Shown: positions 21,937-34,398, numbered from the stretch's first letter. The stretch: 64,000 bases of DNA from Adiantum capillus-veneris (GCA_014529385.2 CM043943.1:97922855-97986854); one strand, 5' to 3'. Translations and numbers: made by a program. Notes: generated from the letters alone by a model not told the origin.

Positions 21937-24525
21937 CCAAATGAACAAGACGTTCAAAAAGACAACTGGCTAAAGATGTCAAGGCAAAAATAAGGACAGA
22001 AACAATTCAGTCTTTGAATCATAATTGTACAATATATTAAGAATGAAGTATCATTCCAAAGGAATTTGTACGAAGGTATCAAAAACTATCCAATTGCATC
22101 ATTAAATGTTTTCGAAGTCGGACTGCAGCAAGCTAAACCTCTTTAAGCCAAGATAGAATTCTCACCCGCATCCATATAGTCAAGGCAACATATATGTTAG
22201 ACTTGCTACGTATGGCAGGCTTCAAGGAATCTATCAGTTGTTATCCATGTCAAACTTAAAAATTATTAGACCAGCTATTGTCCTGTATAACAAAGTACCA
22301 AAGATTTTTTAGCATCATATTCCTGCTAGAGTTATTACATTTGTTAACTTTTGCCATAAATCAGAGCAATCAACAACCAAACAAGGTATCCGTTATAAAT
22401 TTGCTTCAAGTTGAGATCATCAAGACAGCCAGCAAAGGCCAGCCAAAGCCAGCAGATAGCCAGCATCCTTAGAGAAACTCATGTATCGAGTATTATCAGT
22501 CGAATCCGTAGATAAGTTAAATTAGGTTGTGTTATAGCAATCTTGGTAACTTCTAACCAGCAAAAGTCAGTAAATAAACCAGTCAAAAACAAAGCAGTAG
22601 ATCAAAGTAGGATCCAGTATGCAACACTCAAAAAATCAACCATAAAGTAAGCTCGAGTAACTGCCAAAAAATTAGAAAAGAATTCAGATGGGTCAATCAA
22701 CTGTAGAAAGCAAGGAGCAAATGTTATAAGCATATATGAGCCGATGCCAGCTAATGTAGTCCCATGCATATAAGTAGAAGTATTTCCCACACACTTTTTT
22801 TTGAGGTGAAGTGTCCAAAACCTCCATAGTTTCTAGAACTCTCTCTTTCTTTTACACAAATAGACCTTTTTCTTTATCAAATGAGTTTAATCAACCTTAA
22901 GCAATCCAAAACATTGTATATAAAATTTCAATGCATGCTATTCCTCTCAAGAGCCCTGGACTTCAAAAGATGAAGCACCCGCTTGATAGTAAAAAGGAGA
23001 TCAACAATATAGAAAATTTGCAATATATCCAAGTACCATTAGGAAAAGCATCATATTCAAGTGGTAAACACAACCTGAAGATCTGTATAGTGTCAAACCA
23101 GATCCAGCTAACACCTAGGATAAAGCTGAAGAAACAAGGTCTGTACAAAATCAGTTAGACCAGGCCAGATCTCTATTTTTTGAAATTTTCTTACTAGTTT
23201 TAACAAAATATGGCAGCATTTCAGTAACCAAAAAAACTACGCATAGCCAGCACCACCACCAGGCAATCAGCCCTTATGCTCACCATCTGGTTGTTTTGAA
23301 ATAGTATTTGATGTCATACTCCAACACAGTAGTAGAGGATTAGTCAGTACCAAGTAAAGAAGCCAACAACATCCTATACTGATGTGAACAAAACTGTACC
23401 AGAAAATGGCAGCAAAACCAGTGTACCATTTTGCAGTGTACCTTAGATTAAGCCTGAAGATGTAGAGTCTATGTATAACCAGCTAGACCAGGCCAAGTAT
23501 AAGCTCCCCCCCTTTTTTTTGTGAATGTAACATAACTAACTGCAACCATCAGAAAATGGAAGTATAACTAGTATCTCTCCTTCCATTAAGCAGAAAAAGC
23601 ATGCATAACCAGCACCCCCACCAGGCATTCAGCCTTTATATTCACCATCAGTGTCAACACCAAAATAATAACCATATGCATGAAAGAATTGGTGTCATCT
23701 TCTAGTAAAAAAGCCATTAGATTCAAAACGGTCCCAACCTGTGAGGCGCTGGGCGTCCAACACCATGTGTTTGAGAGATGAATCAACAGAACAAGCACCA
23801 TTCCTTCCTCTCACTCTCTCTCAAAGAGAAAAAACAGCAAAGTCTAAGTGAGGGAGCAGAAGATCCCTCACCTCTTTATACATGGTTTTGACGCACCAAG
23901 GAGGATCATATACTGCGCTCATTAATGAGATAGCTTCCAGGTTCAGAGCCAGAGCGAAAGTGAGATTCCACAACAAAGGCAATCTCCAAAGAGATCCGGG
24001 GCCGCGATGTAGTATGAGAGCCGCGATATCTTGATGACAACCAAGCAAAATCAATGAACTCGAAAGCCGCCCAAGTACTTAAGAGGCCAAAGAATAGTTT
24101 TAGCTCAAAATAGGTAAGAGGTAGATTAGGGGGTAGTACCCATAGGGTAGCCCAAAACAATTGCTGGGAAGGTTGGTAAACGGCTTTAATTTCAACCAGT
24201 GTGATCCACATAAAAAAGCTAGCAGTTGTACAGCACAGGGTAGTTTCTTATAAGGCAGCAACTCAATTAATCCACACGAGTTCATAAAATTGAATGATAT
24301 AGTGATAGTCAACAACTCCCTCCAGATGAGGTGCTAGGGCCACCACAGCCCTAAGGCAGTAATTTAATATGTAAAGAATAAGGTACAAATCCTCTAAAGC
24401 CACAGCTAAAAAAAATTTGAGTGCAACAGGTGGGAAGTCATATACTGTGGCCAGGAATAGCGATTCAGAACATTATCCAAGCCCCATAGATGCTATCTAG
24501 GTCAGATGTTGTGACCAGGTGAGTG
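21937..24525. other. Non-coding region with degenerate tandem duplication
   Basis: No supported gene. Around 23090-23500 and 23450-23800 similar segments recur at about 330-360 bp spacing (gctagaccaggcca near 23158 and 23486; ccagcacc(a/c)ccaccaggca near 23251 and 23611). Open frames on the minus strand at 23586-24211 show no recognisable domain. Could be intronic or old repeat. Confidence 0.4.
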
Positions 24526-24561
24526 TGTGTGTGTTTGTGTAGCTATGGTCAGCTGTTGTGA

Positions 24562-24647
<86 letters not shown>

Positions 24648-24648
24648 C
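24525..24648. repeat. (TG)n microsatellite
   Basis: Long TG tract (24566-24648) with a shorter TG run just before it. Confidence 0.95.
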
Positions 24649-25040
24649 CCATAACAATTATAACATAAACACCAAAGAATCATTTCAAATTACAAAAGAC
24701 ACTAGAAACTATGTCAATGAAAATGTGGTATAACTCCCATTCATAGTAAAGAAGAGACTTTATACACAATTCTAAGAGAATTAAGAGCCTGAAGAAATAT
24801 AAGTCCGCCAAACCAAGGAACTTTGGAAACCATGGTTAAGAAGGTAACCATCACATGCACCTATGGAACAACACAACTTTCAGTTAGTATTGGCACCGTA
24901 TGCAGGTGATGCATGGGTATCCCACATGTTATAGATGTCACCCAACTAAATTGCTTCAAAGATAATAATAAAAAATGTGAAGCTAGTAAATTAATCAGAG
25001 ATGGTTTCATTTACAAGGGAAAAACCATTTGGAGCTCCTT

Positions 25041-25211
25041 TTATGTTGGAAGCTCCTTTGAACGGAGACGAGTTTTATGAGGCAATTTAGCCCCGAAGTG
25101 TGCCATGTATCCCTGTTTCTTCACTTTACAGAGTTTGGCATTAATTGCCGCTATTTTTTCAAGGTCAGTGACAATGCTCATACGTGCAGTCAATCTATAC
25201 TTTAGAGTCAC
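25041..25211 (-). CDS. Possible terminal exon of an unrecognised host gene
   Basis: On the minus strand a textbook acceptor (tttatgttacag|GTG) follows a perfect branch-point word TACTAAC (25235-25229). The exon is open for 56 codons and ends with TAA at 25043-25041. The residues look like real protein: basic and amphipathic with varied composition (TDLEKIAAINAKLCKVKKQ; MAHFGAKLPHKTRLRSKE). I could not identify the family or the upstream exons, which should lie at higher coordinates. The intervening sequence up to 26.7 kb carries tandem repeats that would be intronic. A 20-codon minus-strand frame starting MAKGKEKQAI at 26684 might be an upstream piece but has no clear donor. Confidence 0.3.
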   Translation of the reverse strand: MTLKYRLTARMSIVTDLEKIAAINAKLCKVKKQGYMAHFGAKLPHKTRLRSKELPT

Positions 25212-25593
25212 CTGTAACATAAAAGGATGTTAGTAAGTAAGTTCTACTCCTCCCTAGACAGAGTTGAAACACATATAAGGTAGTAGGTATAAGTGCTACT
25301 TTCCTAAACACATGCAACATATAGCACGAAAATTTCGTGGTACCATATATCATCCACAAACTAGGAAATCAAGCCACCATGGCCCATACCCTCAGTGTAA
25401 TAAGCAACCACTTATAGTTCGATGGGCAGTTGATTGCAACTTTATCTACCATAATCCACACCTTTATACAACCATACTCTCAACCATATTTGGCCATAGT
25501 TAATATAACCCAGTCCCCCAACTAAACATTTAACCATGTACGTCCAAGTAGAGAGTAATATAAGGGATCACAAACCTAACCCAGCCTAGACAT

Positions 25594-25860
25594 TAATTGA
25601 GCAAGAATAGTAAGCCCAAAACCCAATAGCTCAAATTATGTACGGCCAAATTGAGCAGATTTTCAAGGGAACACAGTCCTCGCACGTCATAGTCCTAATT
25701 GAGCAAGAGTAGTAAGCTCAATACCAACCACGAAGCTCAAACCAAGTATGGTCAGGTTGAGCAAATTTTCAATGGACCACAATACTCAAACTGCATTGAC
25801 CATAATTGAGCAAGAATAGTAAGCTTAGTATCCAACCTAGAAGCATATCAATAGAGGAAT
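25594..25860. repeat. Tandem repeat, about 105 bp x 3
   Basis: Units start 'aattgagcaagaRtagtaagc' at about 25594, 25697 and 25803, spaced 103 and 106 bp. Within units 'caaattatgtacggccaaattgagca' recurs with changes. Diverged, so old. Confidence 0.75.
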
Positions 25861-25914
25861 ACCTGTTGTGGCAATTTATTTAAAACACACAAACTAACAG
25901 GTCGCGGTTTTAAA

Positions 25915-26290
25915 CACACCAGTAGGTCAACCTCATCATGTAGGTTACTTCCCTAAGTGTTAAGAAGGACTTCACACATCATATTTTAACCTAAACAAAG
26001 GACCAAGGTAACATCCTCCAGTATTGCAAGAGGATACCTCATTTAATGAAAAACCAAGACTATGACCGGCACATATCTATGCCAGGCCGATGTTTCTCAC
26101 CCAACATGTAGGTCAACATTACCATATATGATCCTTCACCACGTGTTAAGAAGACCTTCAATCCTAATTTTAAGCTTTTTTAGGGCACCATTCATCCAGC
26201 ATTGCAAGATGCTACCCTCCTATAGTGTTAAAACCACATAAGCCAATGACAGGACCATTTATGTGTATCGACAAAAAAACCCTACATTTT
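25915..26290. repeat. Tandem repeat, about 185 bp x 2
   Basis: 'gtaggtcaac', 'gtgttaagaag', and 'cagYattgcaaga' recur in the same order with about 185 bp spacing. The copies have diverged. Confidence 0.65.
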
Positions 26291-26905
26291 TGAAACGAAA
26301 TCACAAACCAAGGCCACAGATACAAATGGTTGCACTTCTTAATGATTCATCAGTAAATTGAAAGCATTTCCTAAAGGTAAATAAACCAACCAAGCCATAA
26401 ACATAAAAGGCTCAATAGAAGTGACATAACAATCTATGCATGAGGAATAGCACCATAACTCCAAGTGAATCAAATCACACCATTCAGACAGCATTAAATA
26501 CTAAAATGATACAGGATAAGTTCCCATTCAAGTACCTCTACTAGCATATGCATGAGGAATACCAACTAGAAAATTACAACCCATCAAATGGTCGGACATC
26601 AGTCCATTTTAATGCCAAAATTCAATGAGATTGAGTCGGAGCAGCCAGCTCCACGATGGCCTGCTTCTCCTTACCCTTTGCCATAGATCCAATACTTAAC
26701 ACTACCTCTTAGTAGGAAAGGATGTATACAATCGTAATGTACATACTATTACACCCAAGTACACACACACACTACCAATGCTAAGTGATCTTGTAAAGCT
26801 CACTTTTTATAGGGTTTGGAGCAGGTAGCACCTTCCTTCATGGTTGTAAAGATGGCCCGAATTCAATAGGTGAATGGTGCAGCAGCGCTGCCAAGTACAG
26901 AGAGA
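26291..26905. other. Non-coding, no gene recognised
   Basis: AT-rich sequence with a short (AC)n near 26760 and the 20-codon minus-strand frame at 26684-26622 noted with the 25 kb exon. Confidence 0.4.
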
Positions 26906-26907
26906 GA

Positions 26908-26930
26908 AAAGGGGGGGGGGGGGGGGGGGG

Positions 26931-26972
<42 letters not shown>
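26908..26972. repeat. Poly(G) tract
   Basis: About 65 bp of G with one A interruption, flanked by GA-rich sequence. It can form quadruplex structures, and its exact length is likely unreliable in assembly. Confidence 0.95.
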
Positions 26973-26973
<1 letters not shown>

Positions 26974-27495
26974 GAGAGAGCACGTTTGGAACTAGTGGCA
27001 GCTTACCACCAGCGCTGTAAAGCGGGCTCAATCTCAAGAAGTAGAGGTAACCAGCATCGCCTCGTACAGAGAAGGGGGAGAGAGCGAGAGAGAAAGGGGG
27101 AATGAGATAGAACAGTAGTGCAGATCTTTCAGGAGGGAGCCACCAAGGGTTAAAGTGGAGCATGACAGGGTATGCAAAGCCATGAAAACCCACCACAATC
27201 ACATAACCCCTATTAACTACAAGGGTTAGGTAGCATTAAGGGACCACCCTTTAGTAATTTCAAGCCATCATTTCACCCAAGGTTCAAAGCTTATCCAATC
27301 AAACCAAGAATCTAGCAAGGCAAACGTCCACCCAATTTTACATCAAGGTTTAGATACCATTAGTACCACTTATTTTAATTTTTAAAAAAATCAATCCAAG
27401 CCTGTTATACACCTAGGGCACCCCCGCCCCAACAGTCCCAGCAAAATATACCAAGGAAAATTTAATCATGCCAGAACTAGCCATAAGAGAGAAAG
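26973..27495. other. Non-coding stretch
   Basis: No gene recognised; GA-rich patch near 27070-27105. Confidence 0.4.
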
Positions 27496-27597
<102 letters not shown>

Positions 27598-27599
27598 GG

Positions 27600-29300
27600 A
27601 GCTTTGATCTTGCATTGTAGAAGGTTCTAATAAGCTCACTAATTGAGCATTTAAGATTTCAATCCTCATTAGTATGTGTGGGTATTGTGTGTATTCTAGC
27701 TAAATTGCATTTCTTTGTCATCAATAATGACAAGGCAAACATGATCATTGGTTGTCATCAACTTACAGAGGTTCAAAGGATTCATTTTAGCACTTGAGAT
27801 CGGCTTATTGATAGATATTGGTGCTACTTTTAAGGCCAAGCAGGCTGCAACTAGATTTAGGCTAACTCGGTACAAACATGCACCTCACCTATAATTTGTC
27901 CATGTCATCATCATCACCATCCACACATAGCCATCTATGATCACTTCTTTTGGCACAACTTCTAGCCAATCTATTTTGGCTCCCCATGAGCATCTCCGAA
28001 GTAATTGTGAACTATTGTCAAAAATTTGCATTAAATTCTTTGGTTCCAATTTCTTGCCCATGTAGTTGGCAATAATCAAGAAGCCAAGTGAAAAAAACTC
28101 AAGTGCATTATAGCGATCGTACAGCCCACTATCTAGCAACAATTGGTCCTTGGCTCAAACACACAATCAATGAGTCTCAGATTCTTGCTATCAATAACCC
28201 CATGTGCAGCCTTGCAATCATACAACTATGCAACTCTAGCTCTCGACAATGACTTGGTGACCCACAAAGTCTACCACAACTAGGCGTATCAACTTTTGGC
28301 TACATCTCTTCCATTATCATCCGAGTCTTGGGGACCAAGCATTTTGTTAGCTACAAGAGTACCACTAACTTGAAAATGTGCAAGCAAAGACTATTTCTTC
28401 AGAAACCAAACCTTGGGTCCTAGCCTGAGACCTTTTTCTCACCTTGGAAACCCAATCTAGGCTTGAATCAAGCCCAATCTCAAGGCCAACAATAAGTGTT
28501 TGTAGACACAGTAGTTTCAACTAGGTAGGCATCTCTCTCATGCAACAAATTGTGCAATCTAAAAGCTACATTAGCTCAACGTCTATAGTGTGTACACACA
28601 CTCAAAGCATCAAAAAAATCCAAACTTGGAAAAGTTAGCCTCGTGATCACCTTATATATCAATATATAAGGTTTTCTATCAATTGGGTATTACTTGGAAG
28701 GATTTTATCACTTTTCACAAGTGCATGTTCCCACCGAGCTCAAAAGATTTCAAGCCTATCGATCTCAAAGATCTCACATGAAGGTGAAAGTGTTACAAAA
28801 GGAACAATCTTGACTCTCAATGGATAGAGGTGATATTCACCCAAAAAAAAAGTCTGTATCATTCACCACTTATGTATTCAAAATTTTCTCTTTGCTAGAT
28901 GTGAGAGGACTAGACACTACCCCAAAGCAATTTGGGGGTAAGACATTCCTCGAGAGCATTTTTTATGACCATTTTGTGCACATTACCTTTTGCACTTTGT
29001 TAAGTATACCGAATATCTTCTTGGAAAAGAAATTCAAAGGTGAAGCTATCGTCGACAAAACATGGATAGGCTACAAGGGTGACATCAACAAATCATAGCA
29101 TATGAAGAAGATGACTAGGAGCAAGGGGAGATGCTAATACCAATAGACACTCACAGGTGTAGATAATATGAATGGTCCTCCGCTTGAGGAGAGGATGCTT
29201 CAATCTGTGTGATGCCATATCAACTTATTATAGCCTATGTGGTACTAGTTTGTGTGACTACCAGTGTGTGACTCAATTTCAAAAAAAATTGCTAGCACTA
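27600..29300. other. Unassigned region, possible retroelement remnants
   Basis: Minus frame 28142-27885 and plus frame 28820-29098 are open but match no family I recognise. 29160-29290 resembles 3900-4060 (3' internal part of the gag-only Copia element), including 'tttgtgtgactaYYag' words, so at least that part is probably an old Copia piece. Confidence 0.35.
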
Positions 29301-29302
29301 CT

Positions 29303-29985
29303 GGGGTTAAATAAGGATGTCCATTGTCACTAACTCTCTTTGGTCTATGTATCGATCAAATGGAACAAATAGTACTTGGATTTATGCAAGAACAAGGCAT
29401 TCAAGTGGTTACTATTTGCAATGTGGTAATCATGCTTTTGTTGTATGCGGATGATGTAGCGCTTGTAGCACACACTTTAGAGGATGCACAAAAGCTTATG
29501 GTTGTCCTTGATAACTATTGTATGCATAGTGGGCTGATTGTGAATGAATCCAAAACAAAGTTTATGCTTGTGAAAACAACCATAAGGAGAGCCATGCATT
29601 GTATACGACAATGAGACACTTGAAGTTGTTGAGATCTTTAAGTACATTGGCCTTGAGGTTCTAGCTAATCACATGGCATGAATGTGCTATTCGTCGTTTG
29701 GAACCCAGGAAGAGAGCGTACTATGTATTCAAGAACATGTGTAATGCGGGAAATATCAAATGTTGGGTTCTCAAGAAGTACCTTTTTGACACATTGGTGA
29801 CACCAGTTCTTCTTTATGGAGTTGAAGTTTGGGGCGGGAGCATCTTAAAGTCTACTTGGATAGAGTTTGAGAATGTCCAAAAGTGTTTTGTTACAAACTT
29901 TATCCACATTAAGACACAAACACCATATATGTTCCTACTTCTTGAGTCTGTTTTTGCCTTGCCTTGCCTTTATGCGACGCTCTGA
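29303..29985 (+). pseudogene. LINE reverse transcriptase fragment
   Basis: The sequence starts at the non-LTR RT motif GVK-GCPLSLTLFGL (a stop sits where Q is usual, near 29312). It continues with CIDQMEQ and the catalytic YADD box (LLLYADDVALVAHT; YADD at 29444-29455), then CMHSGLIVNESKTKFM. After frame changes near 29605 and 29680 it reads CAIRRLEPRKRAYYVFKNM, VLKKYLFDTLVTPVLLYGVEVWGG and FENVQKCF, the thumb and C-terminal region typical of plant LINEs. The endonuclease and 5' part of RT are absent. This is a dead, 5'-truncated LINE; no poly(A) tail was seen right after it. Confidence 0.85.
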
Positions 29986-30700
29986 CTCGTGGTGGAAAGT
30001 TACAACACAAATGCCAAAGACAAATGAATAGATATTAGATATCTCATGAGCCCAAAAACACCAACAGAGATATGAGATCGCCTAGGCCCTAAACCACCAT
30101 CCTCCAAACCAACGAGCCCACTTACATCATCCAAGAAGCAGCACACAAAAACTGTGCTACCCATTTCCTTTGCGAAGAGATGCAAAAGGGATGTGTGTTC
30201 CCATGAGAAAAAATTAATCGCGGACCGGTGGTTGGGGCGGGAGAGACAAACCCTTGTCCATCTGCCCTAGCCAGCTCCTTGAAGTCGCCCGCTCCTCCTC
30301 TCACAGACGGCTCCCTGAGCCTCCCTACTCGTAACCTCTTGCCAATGGGTGACACCTTCAGTCTAAAACCCATTTCATTAATCTTTTCTCAAATTTTTTT
30401 GCAAACCTCTTTGTGTTGCCTAGACAGATAGTACATTTGAAATTTGATGGTCTCAAATGGAGACTTCTTACCACATGTATGCACCGTGTATGATATGAAT
30501 ACTACCATTAGCTAGTTTTAAATGATTACACCCACACACCCACACCCGCATGTCGAAAGGGTTGAACCATAGTGGGCGTACTCAAGAAAAAAGGTCTTAA
30601 GTAGGCCCTATTACAATGGAGTTAAAAATCTCTCTTTGCCATCCACTTGAGGCTACAAACCAAAAAAAAGAGTCAAGACCCATAATGCTTGGATCTCTAT
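29986..30700. other. Non-coding, no gene recognised
   Basis: A minus-strand frame (30373-30122) is GC-rich and Arg/Gly-rich but has no recognisable domain. (AC)-like patch near 30530. Confidence 0.4.
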
Positions 30701-30704
30701 ATGA

Positions 30705-30915
30705 GGCTTTTAATATTGGCATGCTATGAGCTTGAAGATCTTTGAGACGAAGAGGTTTGCCATATGGTAAGCTTGGATACTCTTCTTGACGGGAATAACA
30801 TGAATTTTCCTACAAATCTTCATGCGTCCATGGATTATCTTTGGGCGACCAAAACTGGAATCCATAGAGATACTTTCTCGTGGAGGTTCTGACATTGCTA
30901 AATGGTTATAGAAAC
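30705..30915 (-). mobile_element. Gypsy integrase remnant (fossil)
   Basis: Minus frame resembles the Gypsy integrase at 12000-12170: PPRESISMDSSFGRPKIIHG versus SPCESIAMDFIFGLSKSIHG, and KKSIQAYHMANLF versus KKNIKAPHMA. A small isolated piece of the same chromovirus-type family. Old and broken. Confidence 0.7.
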
Positions 30916-30919
30916 CCAA

Positions 30920-32252
30920 TGGATTACGGCAATTATACTTTACTTACCATTAAGAAACATGTATTTGACTTTTTTCCCTTCAATTACCTGTAAGGAGTAT
31001 GGCTTGTTTGCATTTGTAGCCACAATGCTTGAAAAAACCCATTTTTAGCTAAGATATTGACCCAAATTTATTTATGAAATGTCCAATTTTTTACCTTGGA
31101 ATTTGAGATCCAATGAAATTACAACCGAGGTTTTTCAGTTTTCAATTTTTGACCTTGGAAATTAAGGTCCACATGGTGAACGGGGTCTTATCACCAATTG
31201 AATTGTTTGATGGATAGCTTGTCTCAATCCTGAAGCACTTGATACTTTGATTGTACATCCATATGATTTAGGTAAACAAAATGAGGAGTCACGAAGGCTT
31301 GCTAAAGTTAGAGGGGGGGGGGGGGGGGGGGGGATGTGGGGAGTAAGTAGAAGATCCAAATCATGGAAGGCAAGCGCTTGTTGAGAATCTCATGATTGGG
31401 CCATGTCCAGGGCTTTTCCCAACAATATCAAAATTATATTTTGGTAATGGAATGGAGATGGATAGTGGATATAATTTTGATAATGCAATGGAGATGGATA
31501 GTGGATATAATTTTGATATAATTTCTCTTCCACCATGAGCCTTGTAGTCTCTACATCCTTAAGTGTCATTTTTAAATAAATTTTATTGTCAATTGACTCA
31601 TGAGAATACAAGCTATTTGACTAATAAGAAACCCATTTAATGCGACATAAATGAAATTTTTAAAGAAATAAGAGAAACTTTCTAGCAAAGACTCATTTAT
31701 AAGGTTTTTACTTAAGCAATTATACTTTTATATATGTCCTAGCATGAGCAGATTATACTCTTGTATTCTTGACTATTTATTTCAACTAAACAGACGATTA
31801 TCAAACAAGCTTTACAAAGAACAATCAGTAATTGAAAATGTATTAAGTTGCGTGTCTTTTGGGCTTGCCCAGTTATCCTTTGTCTTAGAAGTGATCCTTT
31901 GTCGTGTAAATTTCCTGGCTGAAAATAAAATGTCTCTTTTGAAGATTACTAGCCCTCGTTCTTGAAGGTGAAAGTCTAGTAATTATTATTATCAGTATGA
32001 ATAAAATGCTTCTATTTTTTTCATAAATCCGGGTCGATTGGCTTGAAATAAAGACTTTAAAATGTTTTTTTAAGCAGCCAATCCCTATTGGAGTGAGCAA
32101 GAAACTTAATCATAATTTGATTTACAATCAAGCTCTTGAGAAACTTAAAAAATAACACATGATTAAAGCATATGACAGAGTGTTTCGAATCTTCTATCTT
32201 ATGGAGCCATCAAGCTTGCTAATTTTAATTTTGTATTAATTTTAGAGCTCTA

Positions 32253-32293
<41 letters not shown>

Positions 32294-32715
32294 AACAACA
32301 ACAACAACAAAATTGACAAGTGATTGTAGGGCAAATCTTCATATTCTTATCGAAACTGCCTTTTCTTGTGAAACCATGAAGCCTTTTTTTAATTTTTAAG
32401 GTTCCATCATTTCATGGCCTTACATTATTCACCTTCTTTTCATTTTCTTATTGGTTTTCTAAAACAAGCGTTAGTGAAGAGGCGAATGAGGCAAACACTT
32501 GATGTGAAGTAGTGAATTGGAATTTCCTTGGATGGTTTAGTTTATAAAATGTTCTTTCATTTATGGGACTCACATGGATCCATTCCATAAAATTGCCTTC
32601 ACCTTGCTTTAGAATGTTACTATGAACCTTCATCTTGTTTGTGTTAACACGTGTGTATGTATGCGCACAGGCACGAATGGTAAGAGTATCAAGGTATGCA
32701 TGTGTATATGCATAA

Positions 32716-32767
<52 letters not shown>

Positions 32768-33100
32768 ATATGGGTCTATGTCTATTTGTATACCCCCAAC
32801 CTTGAGGACGCTATTCAAGTGCCTCACCAACTGAGTTTTCATCATATGAAAAACCCTGTTGTTATGCTTGAGTAGGTCTAAATGAGTGCTTACAACAACA
32901 AAGTGAAAGGCTGAAATTGGCATTTTAAAACAAAAAATTGGAAAATAAGTATAATAAAAATAATAAAATAAAAAATATATTTATAAATTGAAAACAAAAT
33001 ATTTTAAGGACATTATAAGGAAAGATAAATCCAATAAGCATACCTAACATAAAAGACTTTTTTACAAATCAAAATATTAAGAAAAATTTTTAATGAGCCA
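30920..33100. other. AT-rich non-coding region with microsatellites
   Basis: Contains poly(G) (31312-31334), a 38 bp direct duplication (gaatggagatggatagtggatataattttga near 31448 and 31485), (CT)n then (AAC)n (32258-32311), and (TG)n (32718-32764). No gene recognised. Confidence 0.5.
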
Positions 33101-33356
33101 ATACTTCACATCATGGGATCAAACTCCTATAAATGCACTCCTTAATCCCTTGTGCTCTATGGCCTTTTCGAGCAAGCCACAAAAATTCATCCAAACAATA
33201 AGAGAGAAGAAGAGAGTTTTAACGTTGTAGGAAACTATCCCAAGAGACCTTAAAGATCTAACTGAGAAGGAGAGTTGAACTCGAGACCTGTTATTTAAGA
33301 GGGAAATGGCATACACAATCTATCACACTTGGGTGATAGAAAGGTTATACCATTTT
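33101..33356 (-). mobile_element. tRNA-derived SINE, copy 1
   Basis: Shares about 250 bp with the copy at 33480-33760. On the minus strand it has an intact pol III B box GTTCAACTC (33280-33272) and a diverged A box (33325-33315). SINEs are short elements transcribed by pol III from these internal boxes and moved by LINE enzymes. Confidence 0.65.
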
Positions 33357-33383
33357 CCTATTTTTATTAGCATACACACACCC

Positions 33384-33452
33384 GAGAAAAAGAGAGTTTT
33401 AACATCGTAGGAAACTATCTCAACTTCCAAGAGACCTTAAAGATCTAGCCGA
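33384..33452 (-). mobile_element. SINE fragment, copy 2
   Basis: Only the middle block is present (gagagttttaacatcgtagg; gagaccttaaagatcta), matching both neighbours. It lacks both pol III boxes. Confidence 0.6.
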
Positions 33453-33479
33453 GAGAGAGAGAGAGAGAGTCCCTTAGTC

Positions 33480-33760
33480 ATACTTCACATCTCGAGATCA
33501 AACTCCTATGAATGCACTTCTAAAACCTAAATCCTTTGTTCTCTAGGGCCTTTTTAAACAGGCCAAAAGAATTCATCCTATGTCTCCCCCAAAGAGAGAG
33601 AAGAAGAAGAAGAAGAAGATTGTTTTAACGTCGTAGGAAACTATTCCAAGAGACCTTAAAGATCTATCCGACAAAGAGAGTTGAACTCAAGACTTGTCAT
33701 TCAAGAGGGAAATGGCATAACCAATCTACCACTTGGGTGATAGAAAGGTTATACCATTTT
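33480..33760 (-). mobile_element. tRNA-derived SINE, copy 3 (best preserved)
   Basis: On the minus strand it has A box TGGTAGATTGG (33731-33721), an exact fit to TRGYNNANNGG, and B box GTTCAACTC (33686-33678), an exact fit to GWTCRANNC, separated by 34 bp. The spacing is right for a tRNA-like head. The body continues about 200 bp through 'aggtctcttggaatagtttcc' to 'gagtttgatctcgagatgtg'. A GAA microsatellite (33595-33620) sits inside. No poly(A) end is clear. Confidence 0.7.
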
Positions 33761-34135
33761 GAGAGAGAGAGAGAGAGAGAGGTCCCTCGGTCGTCAATAT
33801 ACAGGACCATTGCTGAATGGATTGATTCTTCCATTAGATATTGTTGATGATGATGGAAAAGGTCAAAATGATTGATAGACCAATAAGTGAGTCAACAAGG
33901 AGTTGAAACTTGAAAGACAAAGAAAGAGCTCAACATGACACTTGAAAGATCTGAAAAACAAAATCTGAGTCGAGGTACGACTGCAGTAGACATGTGAACA
34001 ATAAAGAACTGGACTTGACAACAACTACGAAACCAAAACATACATTATTCCACAAAATGAGTAACCTGTCAATTCATCTCAGCTCTTTCTCTGTCCTCAT
34101 TCTCTTGTAAATGTCCTTCAAACGATGCTCATGAG

Positions 34136-34168
<33 letters not shown>

Positions 34169-34398
34169 TCGAAACAGACTGCAAAATGAGAAGGAAAACA
34201 TATGCAAACACACAATATTTCACATGGTCATTTAGTATATAGAAGAGAGGCATTCCAAAGCCTGCAACCATGGCAATGGTTGTATGCTGTACAAGTTGTG
34301 AGTCAAAATTAAGAAAGATACATAGATAACAAAAAGGCAGGTATGAGACCATGGAGCATCAAGCTCTAATCCAACTTCAAAATCCAGATGTCAAACCT
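33761..34398. other. 3' flank of the DnaJ gene
   Basis: Contains a GA tract (33760-33781), a (TG)n tract (34138-34167), and the likely 3' untranslated region of the minus-strand DnaJ gene just below 34398. The polyadenylation site is not identified. Confidence 0.45.

Noticed and set aside
25594-26290. CRISPR-like array
   Set aside because: Units are directly adjacent without spacers, diverged and in a plant genome. They are simple tandem repeats.
26622-26684. 20-codon minus-strand frame (MAKGKEKQAI...) as first exon of a gene ending at 25041
   Set aside because: No donor site before its stop and no linking exon; kept only as a remark.
26807-27202. Minus-strand frame with a long polyproline run
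   Set aside because: The prolines are only the complement of the poly(G) tract, and the flanks show no domain.
33670-33735. A functional tRNA gene at the A/B-box sequence
   Set aside because: The boxes fit, but no cloverleaf or acceptor stem could be drawn around them, and the sequence continues as a repeated roughly 280 bp unit, so SINE is the better call.
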